DNA of 64,000 bases from Alphaproteobacteria bacterium (GTDB taxonomy: Bacteria > Pseudomonadota > Alphaproteobacteria > CACIAM-22H2): the NCBI GenBank assembly GCA_016793165.1, contig JAEULA010000034.1, forward strand, positions 310,001-374,000. Direction: 5' to 3'. Position 1 is the first letter of the stretch; each line of letters begins with the position of its first letter. The notes beneath the pieces were generated by a model. It was not told the origin of the DNA and ran no database searches. It worked only from the letters and a program-made list of their open reading frames with translations. Position numbers and translations under genes: made by a program. Shown in pieces: positions 30,717-42,467 of this stretch.

Positions 30717-33700
30717 ATGCCCGACGCTTCCGGCACCGCCCTGCGCTACCGCATCGGCTTCGACATCGGCGGCACTTTCACCGATTTCATCCTGCACGAT
30801 GCAGCGAACGGCGCGATCCGGCTCTACAAATGCCTGACGACGCCCGACGATCCGTCGCGCGGCGCGCTCGAGGGCCTCGAGGCGCTGGCGCGCGCGCAGG
30901 GCATCGCCCTGTCCGAGGTGAGCGAGATCGTCCACGGCACCACGCTGGTCACGAACGCGATCATCGAGCGGCGCGGCGCGGCGCTCGGCCTGCTGACGAC
31001 GCGCGGCTTCCGCGATTCGCTCGAGATGGCGACCGAGCAGCGCTACGACATCTACGACCTGTTCCTGCAGTTCCCCGTGCCGCTCGTGCCGCGGCGCCAC
31101 CGCCTCGAGATCAGCGAGCGCGTGCTGGCCGACGGCAGCGTCCTGACCCCGATCGCTCTCGACGAGGTGCGCCGGGCGCTCGCGCAGCTCGCCGCCGAGA
31201 AGATCGAGGCCGTGGCGGTGTGCTTCCTGCACGCCTACGCCAATCCCGCGCACGAGAAGGCGGTCGCCGAGCTCGCCGCACGGGAGTTCCCGCAGCTCGC
31301 GGTGTCGCTCGCGTCGGGCGTCGTCGGCGAGATCCGCGAGTACGAGCGCGCGGTGACGACCTGCGCCAACGCCTATGTCCAGCCGCTGATGGACCGCTAC
31401 CTCGCGCGGCTGCAGGCCGAGCTCGCGGGCCGCGGCTTCGCCGGCCGGCTGATGCTGATGCAGTCCTCGGGCGGCCTCGCCTCGCCCGAGATGGCGCGCG
31501 CCTTCCCCATCCGCCTGCTCGAATCGGGCCCCGCCGGCGGCGGCCTCGCCACGGCGTTGTTCGGCAAGCAGGCCGGACTCAAGGACATGCTGTCCTTCGA
31601 CATGGGCGGCACGACCGCCAAGGCCTGCATGATCGAGGACGGCCGCGCGGACATCGCCGCCTCGATGGAGGCCGCGCGCGTCCACCGCTTCAAGCGCGGC
31701 TCGGGCATCCCGATCAAGGCGCCCGTCATCGACATGATCGAGATCGGCGCCGGCGGCGGCTCGATCGCCGCGATCGACGAGCTCGGGCTGCTGAAGGTCG
31801 GGCCGCACAGTGCCGGCGCGGATCCCGGGCCCGCCTGCTACGGCCGCGGTGGCACGCAGGCGACGGTGACCGACTCCAACCTGCTGCTCGGCTATCTCGA
31901 CCCCGGCTATTTCCTCGGCGGCCGCATGTCGCTCGACAAGGCCGCCTCCGAGACGGCGCTCGCGGCGCTCGGCAAGCCGCTCAAGCTGTCGGCGATGGAG
32001 GCGGCCTGGGGCGTGCACGCCGTCGTCAGCGAGAGCATGGCCTCCGCCGCGCGCGTGCACATGATCGAGAAGGGTCGCGATCCGCGGCGCTATTCGATGG
32101 TCGGCTTCGGCGGCGCGGGACCCGCGCATGCCTGCCGTGTCGCGCGCATCCTCGGCATGCCCGAGGTCATCGTGCCCGCGGCCTGCGGCGCCGCATCGGC
32201 GCTGGGATTCCTCGCCGCCCCGCTGAGCGCCGAGCGGATGCGCTCGCTGCCGATGGTGCTCGACCGCGAGCGCTTCGACGCCGCCGCGGCGCAGGCCGCG
32301 CTGCAAGGCCTCGAGGACGACGCGCGCGCGGCGCTGGTCGCCGCCGGCGTGCCCGCCGAGAAGATCCGCGTCCGCCGCTCGGCCGACATGCGCCTGCTCG
32401 GCCAGATGCACGAGATCGACGTGCCGCTGCCCGACGGCCGGCTCACGTCCGCGTCGATCGACGAGATCGCCAGGAGATTCAACAAGGTCTACGAGGACCG
32501 CTACACCCACGTCTATTCCGGCGCCGTGATGGAGGCGATCACCTGGCGCGTCGCGGCCGAGGGGCCGACGCCGCAGCTGGACATCCGCGAGGCCTCCGAG
32601 GGGTCCAACCAGCGCCCCGCCAGCAAGGGCGCGCGCCCGGCCTATTTCGAGGACCGCTTCGTCGACACGCCGGTCTACGACCGCTACGCGCTGCGACCCG
32701 GCGATCGCGTCGCGGGGCCGGCGATCATCGAGGAGCGCGAGGCGACGACGATCGTGCCGCCCGGCGATGTCGTCACCGTCGACGACAGCTTGAACCTGCG
32801 CATCCGGATCGCCGCGCCCGCGGCGGTGCCCGCGAAGATCACCGCCGAGACGCCGCTGGCCGATGCGGTCGCGCAGCTCGAGGCGGACCCGGTCGGCCTC
32901 GAGATCATGTGGAGCCGGCTGATCACCGTGGTCGAGGAGATGTGGCTCACCGTGTGCCGCACCGCCTTCTCGCTCATCATCTCGGAGAGCCAGGACTTCG
33001 CCTGCGACCTGCTCGATCCCGACGGCGAGCCGCTGGCGCACAGCCCGCGCGCGATGCCGGTGTTCAACCTGACCCTGCCGCTGGCGGTACGCGCCCTGCT
33101 CGCGAAGTTCCCGCCCGCCACGCTGAAGCCCGGCGACGTGCTGATCACCAACGATCCCTGGCTGTGCGCCGGGCATCTCTTCGACATCGCCATCGTCACC
33201 CCGGTGTTCCGCGGCGATCGGCTCGTCGGCCTGGTCGGCACCGTCGGCCACGTCTCCGACATCGGCGGCACCAAGGATTCGATGCGCGCGCGCGAGATCT
33301 ACGAGGAGGGCATCCAGATCCCGCCGATGAAGCTGTTCCGGGCGGGCGTGCCGAACGAGGACCTGTTCACGCTGATCGCCGAGAACGTGCGCAACAACGA
33401 GCAGGTGCTCGGCGACCTGCACGCGCTGGTCTCGGCCAACGCGGTCGGCGCGCAGCGCCTCGTCGCCTTCATGGAGGAGTACGGCGTCCACGACCTGCGC
33501 GGGCTGGCGAAGATCGTCCAGGACCGCGCCGAGGCGGCGATGCGCAACGCCATCCGCGAGATCCCCGACGGCGTGTACGAGGGCACGATCTCGAACAACC
33601 CGCTCGGCAAGCGGCTCGACTACCCGGTGAAGGTCACGGTGAAGGGCGATTCGCTCGAGGTCGACTTCGAGGGCGCGCCGCCGCAGCTGCCGCAGGGCGG

Positions 33701-34595
33701 CTACAACTGCACGCTCAACTACACCGCGGCGCACGCCACCTATCCGCTGAAGTGCATGCTCACGCCCAACGTGCGCGGCAATGCCGGCTGCTACCGGCCC
33801 TTCACCGTCAAGGCGCCGGAGGGCAGCGTGCTCAACTGCCGCAAGCCCGCGGCCGTGAACATGCGCACGCGCGTCGGCTGGTACATCGCGCCGAACCTGT
33901 TCAAGGCGCTGGCCCCTGCGATCCCCGACCGCGTGCAGGCCAATACCGGCCTGCCGGTCGCGGTCTTCGTCTACGGCCGGGGCACCGACGGCCGCGCCTA
34001 CAACGACCACATCTTCATGGGCGGCGGCCAGGGCGCGTCGGCGCATGGCGACGGCAAGTCCGGCCTGATGTGGCCGACGTCCGCGGCGAACACGCCGATC
34101 GAGCTGTTCGAGGCGCGCACGCCGTGCATGGTGCTGGAGAAGTCGTATCTGCCCGACACCGGCGGCCCCGGCGCGCATCGCGGCGGCGTCGGCCAGATCG
34201 TGCGCTTCCGCAAGCGCGCCACCGACGGGCACGACACGCTCGCGGGCATGTATCCCGAGGGCGTCGGGATCGCCTATCCCGGCCTCGAGGGCGGCCGGCC
34301 GGGCGGCGCGGTCGGCGGCGCGGTCACCCGCGGTGGCGAGCGCCGCGACCTCGCCACGGGCCAGCTCGTGACGCTCACGCAGGGCGACGAGATCGCGGAG
34401 ATCCTGCTCGCCGGCGGCGCCGGCTACGGCGATCCCCTCGACCGCACCTACGACGCGATCGAGCGCGACATCGCCGAGGGCTATGTCACGCCGGCCGGCG
34501 CCGTCCGCGACTACGGCGTGGTCATGTCCGGCGCGCGCATCGATCGCACGGCCAGCGACGCGCGGCGGGCGGCCCTGCGCCGCGCCGCGGAGTGA
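30717..34595 (+). CDS. Fused hydantoinase A/B (5-oxoprolinase/N-methylhydantoinase superfamily)
   Basis: A 1292-residue ATP-dependent cyclic-amide hydrolase with both halves in one chain. Residues 1 to about 705 are HyuA: GFDIGGTFTDF phosphate loop, HGTTLVTNAIIERRG, DMGGTTAKACMIEDG, IGAGGGSIA and GFGGAGPAHA. Residues about 724-1292 are HyuB: DPVGLEIMWSRLITVVEEMW, ITNDPWLCAGHLFDIAI, GTVGHVSDIGG, and GGGQGASAHGDGKSG. The length matches eukaryotic-type 5-oxoprolinase, but the first loop reads D-I-G-G rather than the D-R-G-G I recall for true oxoprolinases, so hydantoin or a related ring is equally likely. A second, unfused pair lies at 50017-53735. Confidence 0.93.
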   Translation: MPDASGTALRYRIGFDIGGTFTDFILHDAANGAIRLYKCLTTPDDPSRGALEGLEALARAQGIALSEVSEIVHGTTLVTNAIIERRGAALGLLTTRGFRDSLEMATEQRYDIYDLFLQFPVPLVPRRHRLEISERVLADGSVLTPIALDEVRRALAQLAAEKIEAVAVCFLHAYANPAHEKAVAELAAREFPQLAVSLASGVVGEIREYERAVTTCANAYVQPLMDRYLARLQAELAGRGFAGRLMLMQSSGGLASPEMARAFPIRLLESGPAGGGLATALFGKQAGLKDMLSFDMGGTTAKACMIEDGRADIAASMEAARVHRFKRGSGIPIKAPVIDMIEIGAGGGSIAAIDELGLLKVGPHSAGADPGPACYGRGGTQATVTDSNLLLGYLDPGYFLGGRMSLDKAASETALAALGKPLKLSAMEAAWGVHAVVSESMASAARVHMIEKGRDPRRYSMVGFGGAGPAHACRVARILGMPEVIVPAACGAASALGFLAAPLSAERMRSLPMVLDRERFDAAAAQAALQGLEDDARAALVAAGVPAEKIRVRRSADMRLLGQMHEIDVPLPDGRLTSASIDEIARRFNKVYEDRYTHVYSGAVMEAITWRVAAEGPTPQLDIREASEGSNQRPASKGARPAYFEDRFVDTPVYDRYALRPGDRVAGPAIIEEREATTIVPPGDVVTVDDSLNLRIRIAAPAAVPAKITAETPLADAVAQLEADPVGLEIMWSRLITVVEEMWLTVCRTAFSLIISESQDFACDLLDPDGEPLAHSPRAMPVFNLTLPLAVRALLAKFPPATLKPGDVLITNDPWLCAGHLFDIAIVTPVFRGDRLVGLVGTVGHVSDIGGTKDSMRAREIYEEGIQIPPMKLFRAGVPNEDLFTLIAENVRNNEQVLGDLHALVSANAVGAQRLVAFMEEYGVHDLRGLAKIVQDRAEAAMRNAIREIPDGVYEGTISNNPLGKRLDYPVKVTVKGDSLEVDFEGAPPQLPQGGYNCTLNYTAAHATYPLKCMLTPNVRGNAGCYRPFTVKAPEGSVLNCRKPAAVNMRTRVGWYIAPNLFKALAPAIPDRVQANTGLPVAVFVYGRGTDGRAYNDHIFMGGGQGASAHGDGKSGLMWPTSAANTPIELFEARTPCMVLEKSYLPDTGGPGAHRGGVGQIVRFRKRATDGHDTLAGMYPEGVGIAYPGLEGGRPGGAVGGAVTRGGERRDLATGQLVTLTQGDEIAEILLAGGAGYGDPLDRTYDAIERDIAEGYVTPAGAVRDYGVVMSGARIDRTASDARRAALRRAAE

Positions 34596-35070
34596 GGTCG
34601 CCCTGAGCGGCGGCGCGACCGGGATCCGGGTCCACCCGCCGCTGCTCTTCGCGGCGGGACTCGCGGCGGGCTGGATCCTCGACCGGCTCGGGCCGCTGCC
34701 GCTGGGCGATTTCGGCCCGGCGGCCCGGCTGGTGTCGGCGTCGATCCTCGCGACGGCCGGTCTGGCGCTGGCCCTGTGGGCGGTGCTGCTGTTCCGCCGC
34801 GCCGGAACCGGCATACCGGTCCACCATCGCGTGACCAGCCTCGTGACCAGCGGCCCGTATCGCTGGTCGCGCAACCCGATCTATGTCGCGCTGATCCTCG
34901 TCTACGCGGCCGCGACGGTCGCGCTCGACACCGCCTGGCCACTGGTGCTGCTGCCGGTCGTGGTCGCGGCCCTGCACCATCTCGTCATCCGCCGCGAGGA
35001 GCGCCTGCTCGCCGGACTCTTCGGCGAGGCCTATCGCGACTACGCCGCGCGCGTCCGGCGCTGGTTCTGA
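34483..35070 (+). CDS. Isoprenylcysteine-carboxyl-methyltransferase-like membrane protein
   Basis: The C-terminal 155 residues form a small integral-membrane methyltransferase: helices LLFAAGLAAGWILDRLG and VSASILATAGLALALWAVLLF, then the SAM-site signature VTSGPYRWSRNPIYVALILVYAA, and a final RREERLLAGLFGEAYRDYAARVRRWF. This matches ICMT/PEMT-type enzymes; the substrate is unknown. The listed ATG lies inside the upstream hydantoinase gene and adds 40 Arg/Ala-rich residues of doubtful reality. The more natural start is a CTG at 34603, eight bases after the upstream stop, with GGAG and GAGG just before it. Confidence 0.8.
   Translation: MSRRPAPSATTAWSCPARASIARPATRGGRPCAAPRSEVALSGGATGIRVHPPLLFAAGLAAGWILDRLGPLPLGDFGPAARLVSASILATAGLALALWAVLLFRRAGTGIPVHHRVTSLVTSGPYRWSRNPIYVALILVYAAATVALDTAWPLVLLPVVVAALHHLVIRREERLLAGLFGEAYRDYAARVRRWF
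34589..34605 (+). promoter_or_regulatory. Ribosome binding site and likely CTG start of the methyltransferase-like gene
   Basis: GGAG (34589-34592) and GAGG (34594-34597) precede CTG AGC at 34603 with 5-10 bases spacing. No ATG, GTG or TTG lies in this frame between 34483 and the first membrane helix. The layout is the same as at the hyuA start (50017). Confidence 0.5.
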
Positions 35071-35082
35071 GCGTCGCCCGCG

Positions 35083-37284
<2,202 letters not shown>

Positions 37285-37341
37285 GCGTTCAGGCCTCGGG
37301 CACGCGCCGCATCGTCGCTTGTCGGATTCGGCCCATGGCTG

Positions 37342-38238
37342 TCACTGCCCGCCGCCGCCGCCGCCGCCATTGCCGCCGTTGCCGCCACCACCGCCGATAC
37401 CACCACCTCCCCCACCGCCAATGCCGCCGACGCCGCCACCCGCACCACTGCTCCCGCCGACCGGCGCGCCCGAGACCGACGGGCCGCCGAAACGCGCACG
37501 ATTGCCGCCCAGGCCGTGAAGTACGGCGGCGGCCGGCGGATCGGGTCGAGTCAGCGCCGTCTCGGCGCCGCCGCCGCCGCTCATCACAGCGCCGGAGTCG
37601 ACGGCGGCGCCCTCGATCGCCAGCAGGCCGGCGCTGCCGGCCGCGACGTCGCGTGTGACCCGCTCGAGCGAAGGCAGGCTCGGCACAGTCGCGGGCGCGG
37701 GCTGCAGGGACGGCCGCTGGCCGGCGGTGACGTGCACGCGCTCGCCGATACCCAGCAGCACGGGCGGCGATCCCGCGAGATCGGTCACCTCGACGCGGCC
37801 CTCGGCGACGTGGACGCTGCCGCCGAGCGCATCGATCGACACCGCGAACAAGGTGCCCTTCACCACCGCGACGAGATAAGGCGTGCGCACCTCGAAGGCG
37901 CCGTCCTTGCGCGCCTCGACACGCACGATCAGGGAGCCGATCAGCTGCAGCACGCGCGTGAACATGCCGTCTGCGTCCGCCGGCAGCGCCACGGCGCTGT
38001 CCGGCGCGACGATCAGGGTATCGCCGCCGCGGCGCAGCACCACGCGGCCATCGCTGCCGGTCCGGACCTGCTCTCCGCCGGCGAGCGCGCCGCCCGCTCG
38101 CAGGGACACCGGTTGCGCACCCGAAACCAAGATCTCAGCGCGGCCGCTGCTTTCGACGACGACCCAGCTCGCGCGCTGCTGCGCCGCCACCGGAGCGATG
38201 GCGCCCGCGAGCATGCAGAAGGCGATCGCGAGCCGCAT
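37342..38238 (-). CDS. FecR-domain periplasmic protein with glycine-rich tail
   Basis: A 298-residue exported protein: signal peptide MRLAIAFCMLAGAIAPVAA, then a FecR-type beta domain (about residues 40-165) with LRAGGALAGGEQVRTGSDGRVVLRRGGDTLIVAPDS and VRTPYLVAVVKGTLFAVSI. The last 45 residues are nearly pure Gly with a few Asn, Ile and Ser. No transmembrane helix is present beyond the signal. An in-frame ATG at 38313 would add 25 residues and overlap the ATG of the opposite gene; the signal peptide favours 38238. The CHASE2 kinase follows 57 bases downstream. The role is probably as a periplasmic partner of the kinase or of the secretion protein opposite. Confidence 0.85.
   Translation of the reverse strand: MRLAIAFCMLAGAIAPVAAQQRASWVVVESSGRAEILVSGAQPVSLRAGGALAGGEQVRTGSDGRVVLRRGGDTLIVAPDSAVALPADADGMFTRVLQLIGSLIVRVEARKDGAFEVRTPYLVAVVKGTLFAVSIDALGGSVHVAEGRVEVTDLAGSPPVLLGIGERVHVTAGQRPSLQPAPATVPSLPSLERVTRDVAAGSAGLLAIEGAAVDSGAVMSGGGGAETALTRPDPPAAAVLHGLGGNRARFGGPSVSGAPVGGSSGAGGGVGGIGGGGGGGIGGGGGNGGNGGGGGGGQ
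37343..37450 (-). repeat. Triplet-rich low-complexity tract encoding poly-glycine
   Basis: About 100 bases of degenerate CCG/CCA/CCC triplets on the plus strand encode the Gly-rich tail of the FecR protein. Several pure (CCG)n and (CCA)n stretches are present, which could change length by slippage in units of one residue. Confidence 0.75.
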
Positions 38239-38311
38239 CGCCCAGGATGCAACGCATCCGCCATCAGCAGCCTTGCGTTGAGCGTCCACCCCTGAACAAG
38301 CTACGCGCTCC

Positions 38312-40129
38312 ATGGTCGTCTCCGGAGTCAGCGCTGTCGGTCCGTCGATTGTTCCGCTAGCGGCAGCGGACCTCGTAGGCGAATTCACGGAGCCGGGCAA
38401 GGCGCCTCGCCGTGCCGGCGGCGGCATCAGCCATCTGATCGGCGAGTTTGCGATCGTCGCGGCGCGGATCGCCCTCGCGTTAACGATACTCGCGCCGGAG
38501 ACGGGGCTGGCGCAGTCGCCCGGAACGGGTCGCGGCACGGGCGGCGAGGTGGAGCGACGCGTTCCGCAACCCGGGCCGCCACCCGCGGCCGCGCCGCCAC
38601 GCGTTCCCGAGACGCCGGCCGCGCCGGCCGAGACCGCCGGCACACCGGAGTTCGTCCTGCTCGGCGTCGTCGTGCGCGGATCGAGCGTGTTCGACGCCGC
38701 GAGTCTCATCGACGTCTATGAATCCATGCTCGCGCGCCGCGTCGGACCGCGCGAGCTGGACGCGATCGGCGCCGAGATCGTCGAACGCTATCGCCGCGCC
38801 GGCTTCGCCTTCGTCACCGCCTATGCGCCGCCGCAGCGCGGCGACGGCGGGATCGCCGTCATCCAGGTCGTCGAGGGCCATGTCGAGCGCGTCGACATCG
38901 ACGACGGCGGCAATGGCGCCGAGGCCGCGGCGCTGGCGCGCGCGATGTCCGCGGCCCTGCTCGCCGAACGCCCCACACGCCTCGCCACGCTCGAGCGCAG
39001 CCTGCTGCTGATCGGCGACCTGCCCGGTGTCGAGCTCGGCCGCCCGCGCCTCCGGCCGATCGATCTTGCCGCCGGCAGCTACGCGCTGGTGCTGCCCCTG
39101 CGCGTGCGACGCCTCGAGGCCGCGATGGCGCTCGACAACCGCGGCAGCCGCGACTACGGGCCGCTGCAGCTGTGGACGAGCGGCCAGGCGAACGCGATCG
39201 ACGGGACCGCGGCCTGGGCCGCGCAAGGCGGCATCTTCACGGCGCCCGCGAGCCCGCGCGAGATCCTCTACGGCCAGGCGGCGCTCATGCGCAGCCTCGG
39301 CACCGACGGCCTGCAGCTGCGTGCGCAGGCATCGGGCAGCCGCAACGTGGCCGGCGGCGCGCTCGCCGATGTCGACGCGCGCACAGAGAGCGCGCGCCTG
39401 ACGGTGAATCTCTCCTACCCGTTCCTGCGCGCGCGACGGCTCAGCCTCTGGGGCGCGGTCAGCGCCGACGCGCTGCGCATCGCCGAGGACCGCTCGCATC
39501 GCCGCTTCTTCATCGACGAGCTCCGCGTCCTGCGCGCGACGCTCTCGGGCGTGCATGTCGAGGCCGACGGCGCGTCGACCTGGTTCGCGGCGCAGGGCAG
39601 CCTCGGCCTCGACGTCGCAGGCGCCTCCGCGACCGGCGCGCTGCGATCGCGACCGAGCGCGGACGCGCGCTTCGCCAAGCTGCGCGTCGACGCGACCCGC
39701 ATGCAGCCGCTGTCCGGCCCGTGGTCGCTCGAGCTGCGGGCGGGCGGCCAGCTCGCCGACGACGCGGTGTTCTCGGCCGAAGAGTTCGATCTCGGCGGTG
39801 CGCGCTTCGGACGCGCGTTCGAGCCCGGCGCATTGTCCGGCGACCGTGCGATCGCCGGCGGCCTCGAGCTGCGCTACGCAGATCCGATCCGCTTGCCCGC
39901 GATCGAGCAGACCGAGCTGTTCGCCTTCGCCGACGGGGGGATCGCCTGGATCACCGCCGGCGGCACGCGCGTGCGCGACCACCTGTCCTCGGCGGGCATC
40001 GGCCTGCGCGCCCGCGTCGACACCACCTGGCGCGCGGCCGTCGAGCTCGGCCACCCGCTCGACAGCTCGGTACGCAAGCTGCGCGAGCAGGGTCCGCGGA
40101 TCTACTTCTCGGTGGCCGCCGAGTTCTGA
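38312..40129 (+). CDS. Two-partner-secretion outer-membrane transporter (ShlB/FhaC type)
   Basis: A 605-residue TpsB-type protein. A hydrophobic export signal lies at about residues 48-67 (AARIALALTILAPETGLAQ) after an unusually long basic leader, followed by a Pro-rich linker. The POTRA domain (about 113-195) reads FVLLGVVVRGSSVFDAASLIDVYE and VVEGHVERVDID. The barrel fills the rest, ending with the outer-membrane signature FSVAAEF. TpsB proteins secrete large adhesins or haemolysins. No TpsA exoprotein with a haemagglutination domain is in the window. The ATG is 73 bases from the FecR start on the other strand, and the end overlaps the EamA gene by 28 bases tail to tail. Confidence 0.88.
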   Translation: MVVSGVSAVGPSIVPLAAADLVGEFTEPGKAPRRAGGGISHLIGEFAIVAARIALALTILAPETGLAQSPGTGRGTGGEVERRVPQPGPPPAAAPPRVPETPAAPAETAGTPEFVLLGVVVRGSSVFDAASLIDVYESMLARRVGPRELDAIGAEIVERYRRAGFAFVTAYAPPQRGDGGIAVIQVVEGHVERVDIDDGGNGAEAAALARAMSAALLAERPTRLATLERSLLLIGDLPGVELGRPRLRPIDLAAGSYALVLPLRVRRLEAAMALDNRGSRDYGPLQLWTSGQANAIDGTAAWAAQGGIFTAPASPREILYGQAALMRSLGTDGLQLRAQASGSRNVAGGALADVDARTESARLTVNLSYPFLRARRLSLWGAVSADALRIAEDRSHRRFFIDELRVLRATLSGVHVEADGASTWFAAQGSLGLDVAGASATGALRSRPSADARFAKLRVDATRMQPLSGPWSLELRAGGQLADDAVFSAEEFDLGGARFGRAFEPGALSGDRAIAGGLELRYADPIRLPAIEQTELFAFADGGIAWITAGGTRVRDHLSSAGIGLRARVDTTWRAAVELGHPLDSSVRKLREQGPRIYFSVAAEF

Positions 40130-41046
40130 GCGCCGCCGCCGCGCATGCCGGTCTCGCGCCAGCCGATGAACAGGCCGGCCCCCACGATCAGCACGGCGCC
40201 GATCCACGTCCAGGCATCGGGCAGGGAGGCGAACAGCGCGTACCCGACGCCGACCGCGCCGATCAGCTGCCAGTAGTTGAACGGCGAGATGACGCTCGCC
40301 GGCGCGTAGAACATCGCACGGGCGAGGCAGTAGTGGCCGATCGCCCCGATGAAGCCGAGGCTGGCCATGAGGACGGCGTCGATCGTCGACATCGGCGTCG
40401 TCCACACCCAGGGCATGACGAACGACATGGCGATCGATCCTGCGAGCACGCTGTAGAGGATCGAGGTCTCGGGCCGGTCGTGGCCGGCGACCATCCGCGT
40501 CAGCACCTGGTAGAGCGCGTAGAACCCCGAGCTCACGAAGATCGCGACGCTCGCCCAGTTGAACACGTCCGCGCCCGGACGGATGACCACGATCACCCCG
40601 GCGAAGCCGATCGTCACGCCGATCAGCCGATGCGCGACGAAGCGCTCGCCCAGCATCGGCAGGGCGAGCAGCATGACCAGGAACGGCGAGACGAAGTTGA
40701 TCACCGACGCCTCGGCCAGCCCGATATGGGGCAACGCGACGAAGAAGATGACCGAGGAGCTCAGCATCGCGAGCGAGCGCGCCAGCTGCAGGCCCGGGCG
40801 CGCCGTGCGGAACAGCGCGGTGCCGAGCTGCGGACCCGCGAGCAGCAGGACCCAGAGGAGATGCGAGACGAAGCGCGCCCAGACGACCTGCTCGGCGGGA
40901 TAGGTCGCGCTCAAGAGCTTGCCGAAGCCGTTCATGAACGGCAGCACGGTGCCGGCGAGGCACATCAGGGCGATGCCGAGCAGCGGTCGATGGGTGGCCG
41001 GCGCAACGGTCACGGACGTGTGGATCTCCCCCATCGGGCAGTTCAC
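40102..41046 (-). CDS. EamA/DMT-superfamily transporter
   Basis: A 314-residue inner-membrane protein with ten hydrophobic helices arranged as two EamA repeats. The first repeat begins GIALMCLAGTVLPFMNGFGKLL, and both repeats end with a helix followed by the glycine-rich FAGVIVVIRPG and GAVLIVGAGLFIGWRE segments. Family members are exporters or importers of metabolites; the substrate is unknown. It starts at GTG; an ATG four codons in is also possible. Its end overlaps the convergent secretion gene. Confidence 0.9.
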   Translation of the reverse strand: MNCPMGEIHTSVTVAPATHRPLLGIALMCLAGTVLPFMNGFGKLLSATYPAEQVVWARFVSHLLWVLLLAGPQLGTALFRTARPGLQLARSLAMLSSSVIFFVALPHIGLAEASVINFVSPFLVMLLALPMLGERFVAHRLIGVTIGFAGVIVVIRPGADVFNWASVAIFVSSGFYALYQVLTRMVAGHDRPETSILYSVLAGSIAMSFVMPWVWTTPMSTIDAVLMASLGFIGAIGHYCLARAMFYAPASVISPFNYWQLIGAVGVGYALFASLPDAWTWIGAVLIVGAGLFIGWRETGMRGGGAQNSAATEK

Positions 41047-41117
41047 CGCGCTTCGCCCCGGCGGTCACGCGCAGTTCCGGCGAAGCCGCCCTGCGTCGCG
41101 GGCAGGCGGCGCGGCGA

Positions 41118-42440
41118 TCAGCGGATGAAGTGCAGCGCGCGGAAGCGCCGGCGGAACGCGGTCACGTCGGCGGCGACGCTTTCCGGCGCCTCGTTCCCGA
41201 TCAGGCCGCGCGCGATCAGCTGCGCCAGCGCGGGCATGTCGGCCGCCGTCATGCCCCAGCGCACGATCTCCGGCGTGCCGACGCGCAGCCCGTTCACGTC
41301 GCCGGGCACGTCGGCGACCGGCAGGCCGATGCCGCAGGCCAGCAGGTTCGCGCGCCGCAGCCGCTTCGAGGCCGCCTGTCCGCCGCCGAAACGCGCCGCC
41401 TCGAGGGCCAGCTGGTGCGAAGTCGTCCCGCCGCGCGACGCCGCATGCACGGGCAGGCCCAGGCCCATCAGCTCGCGCGCCAGCGCGGACGCGGTCGTCG
41501 CCATCGTCGCGGCATAGGCGCGGCCGTGCGCCTGCCAGTCGAGCAGCGTGATCGCCAGCGCGGCCGACTTCGCGGCATCGAAATTCGCGGTGAGCCCGGG
41601 ATAGGCGATGCGATCGAGGCGCTCCGCCAGCGCCGCGTCGTCCGTCACGATCAGGCCCGAGGGCGGCCCGCCGAGGCTCTTGTAGGTGCTCATCGTCATC
41701 AGATGCGCGCCCTCGGCGAGCGGATTGGGCCATGCGCCGCCGGCGATCATGCCGGAGAGATGCGCGGCATCGAACAGCAGCATGGCGCCGACCTCGTCGG
41801 CGATGGCGCGCACGGCGGCGACGGGATGGGGGAACAGGTTGAGGCTGCCGCCCAGCGTGATGAGCCGCGGTCGCAGCGCGCGCGCCTGCGCGCGCAGCGC
41901 GTCGACGTCGACGGTGTAGCCGGCGGCGTCGACCGGCGCGGGATGGATCTCGACCCCGTACAGCCCGGCGGCGCCGTCGCGATGATGGGTGACATGGCCG
42001 CCGACGCTGCCGGGCGGCGCGATCATCCGGTCGCCCGGCCGCAGGATGGCGATGAAGGCGTAGAGGTTCGCGAGCGCGCCGGAGCCGACGCGGATCTCGG
42101 CGAAGCGCGCGCCGAACACCTCGGCCGCCAGCTCCGCGCAGATCACCTCGATCCGCTCGATCGCCTCGAGGCCCATCTCGTACTTGTCGCCGGGGTAGCC
42201 GAGCGACGGCCGCGACCCGAGGCCCGCGCCGAGAGCCGCCTCGGCGCGCGGATTCATGACGTTCGTCGCCGGATTGAGATTCACGCAGTCCTGCTCGTGG
42301 ATGCGGCGGTTCTCCGCGATCAGGCGGTCGATCTCCGCGGCGTTGGCGTCGACGCCGCGCGCGGCGGCCGCGCCGGCCAGCGCATCGACGAGATCGTCGC
42401 AGTTCTTCGGAACCCAGGAGCGGCGTGCTAGCGCAGCCAT
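41118..42440 (-). CDS. Serine-hydroxymethyltransferase-like PLP enzyme
   Basis: A 440-residue fold-type-I PLP enzyme. SHMT family features are present: NLNPATNVMNPRAEAAL, SRPSLGYPGDKYEMGLEAIERIEV, GSGALANLYAFIAILRPGD and LFDAAHLSGMIAGG. The PLP lysine segment reads MSTYKSLGGPPSG (Lys near 255), where standard SHMT has T-H-K-T-L-R-G-P; Tyr replaces the His before Lys and the Arg is lost. It is thus a paralogue with changed pocket, perhaps acting on alpha-methylserine, an aldol amino acid or a different one-carbon donor. The start codon and length are consistent with the family. Confidence 0.85.
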   Translation of the reverse strand: MAALARRSWVPKNCDDLVDALAGAAAARGVDANAAEIDRLIAENRRIHEQDCVNLNPATNVMNPRAEAALGAGLGSRPSLGYPGDKYEMGLEAIERIEVICAELAAEVFGARFAEIRVGSGALANLYAFIAILRPGDRMIAPPGSVGGHVTHHRDGAAGLYGVEIHPAPVDAAGYTVDVDALRAQARALRPRLITLGGSLNLFPHPVAAVRAIADEVGAMLLFDAAHLSGMIAGGAWPNPLAEGAHLMTMSTYKSLGGPPSGLIVTDDAALAERLDRIAYPGLTANFDAAKSAALAITLLDWQAHGRAYAATMATTASALARELMGLGLPVHAASRGGTTSHQLALEAARFGGGQAASKRLRRANLLACGIGLPVADVPGDVNGLRVGTPEIVRWGMTAADMPALAQLIARGLIGNEAPESVAADVTAFRRRFRALHFIR

Positions 42441-42467
42441 GCGTCGTCCTCGCGCAACATCAGCGCC

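Noticed and set aside
30702..34874. 1390-codon open frame antisense to the fused hydantoinase
   Set aside because: No recognisable motif, composition typical of a shadow frame; the plus-strand protein is clearly real.
38238..38313. Longer FecR start at 38313 overlapping the opposite ATG
   Set aside because: The added residues precede a complete signal peptide that starts at 38238.
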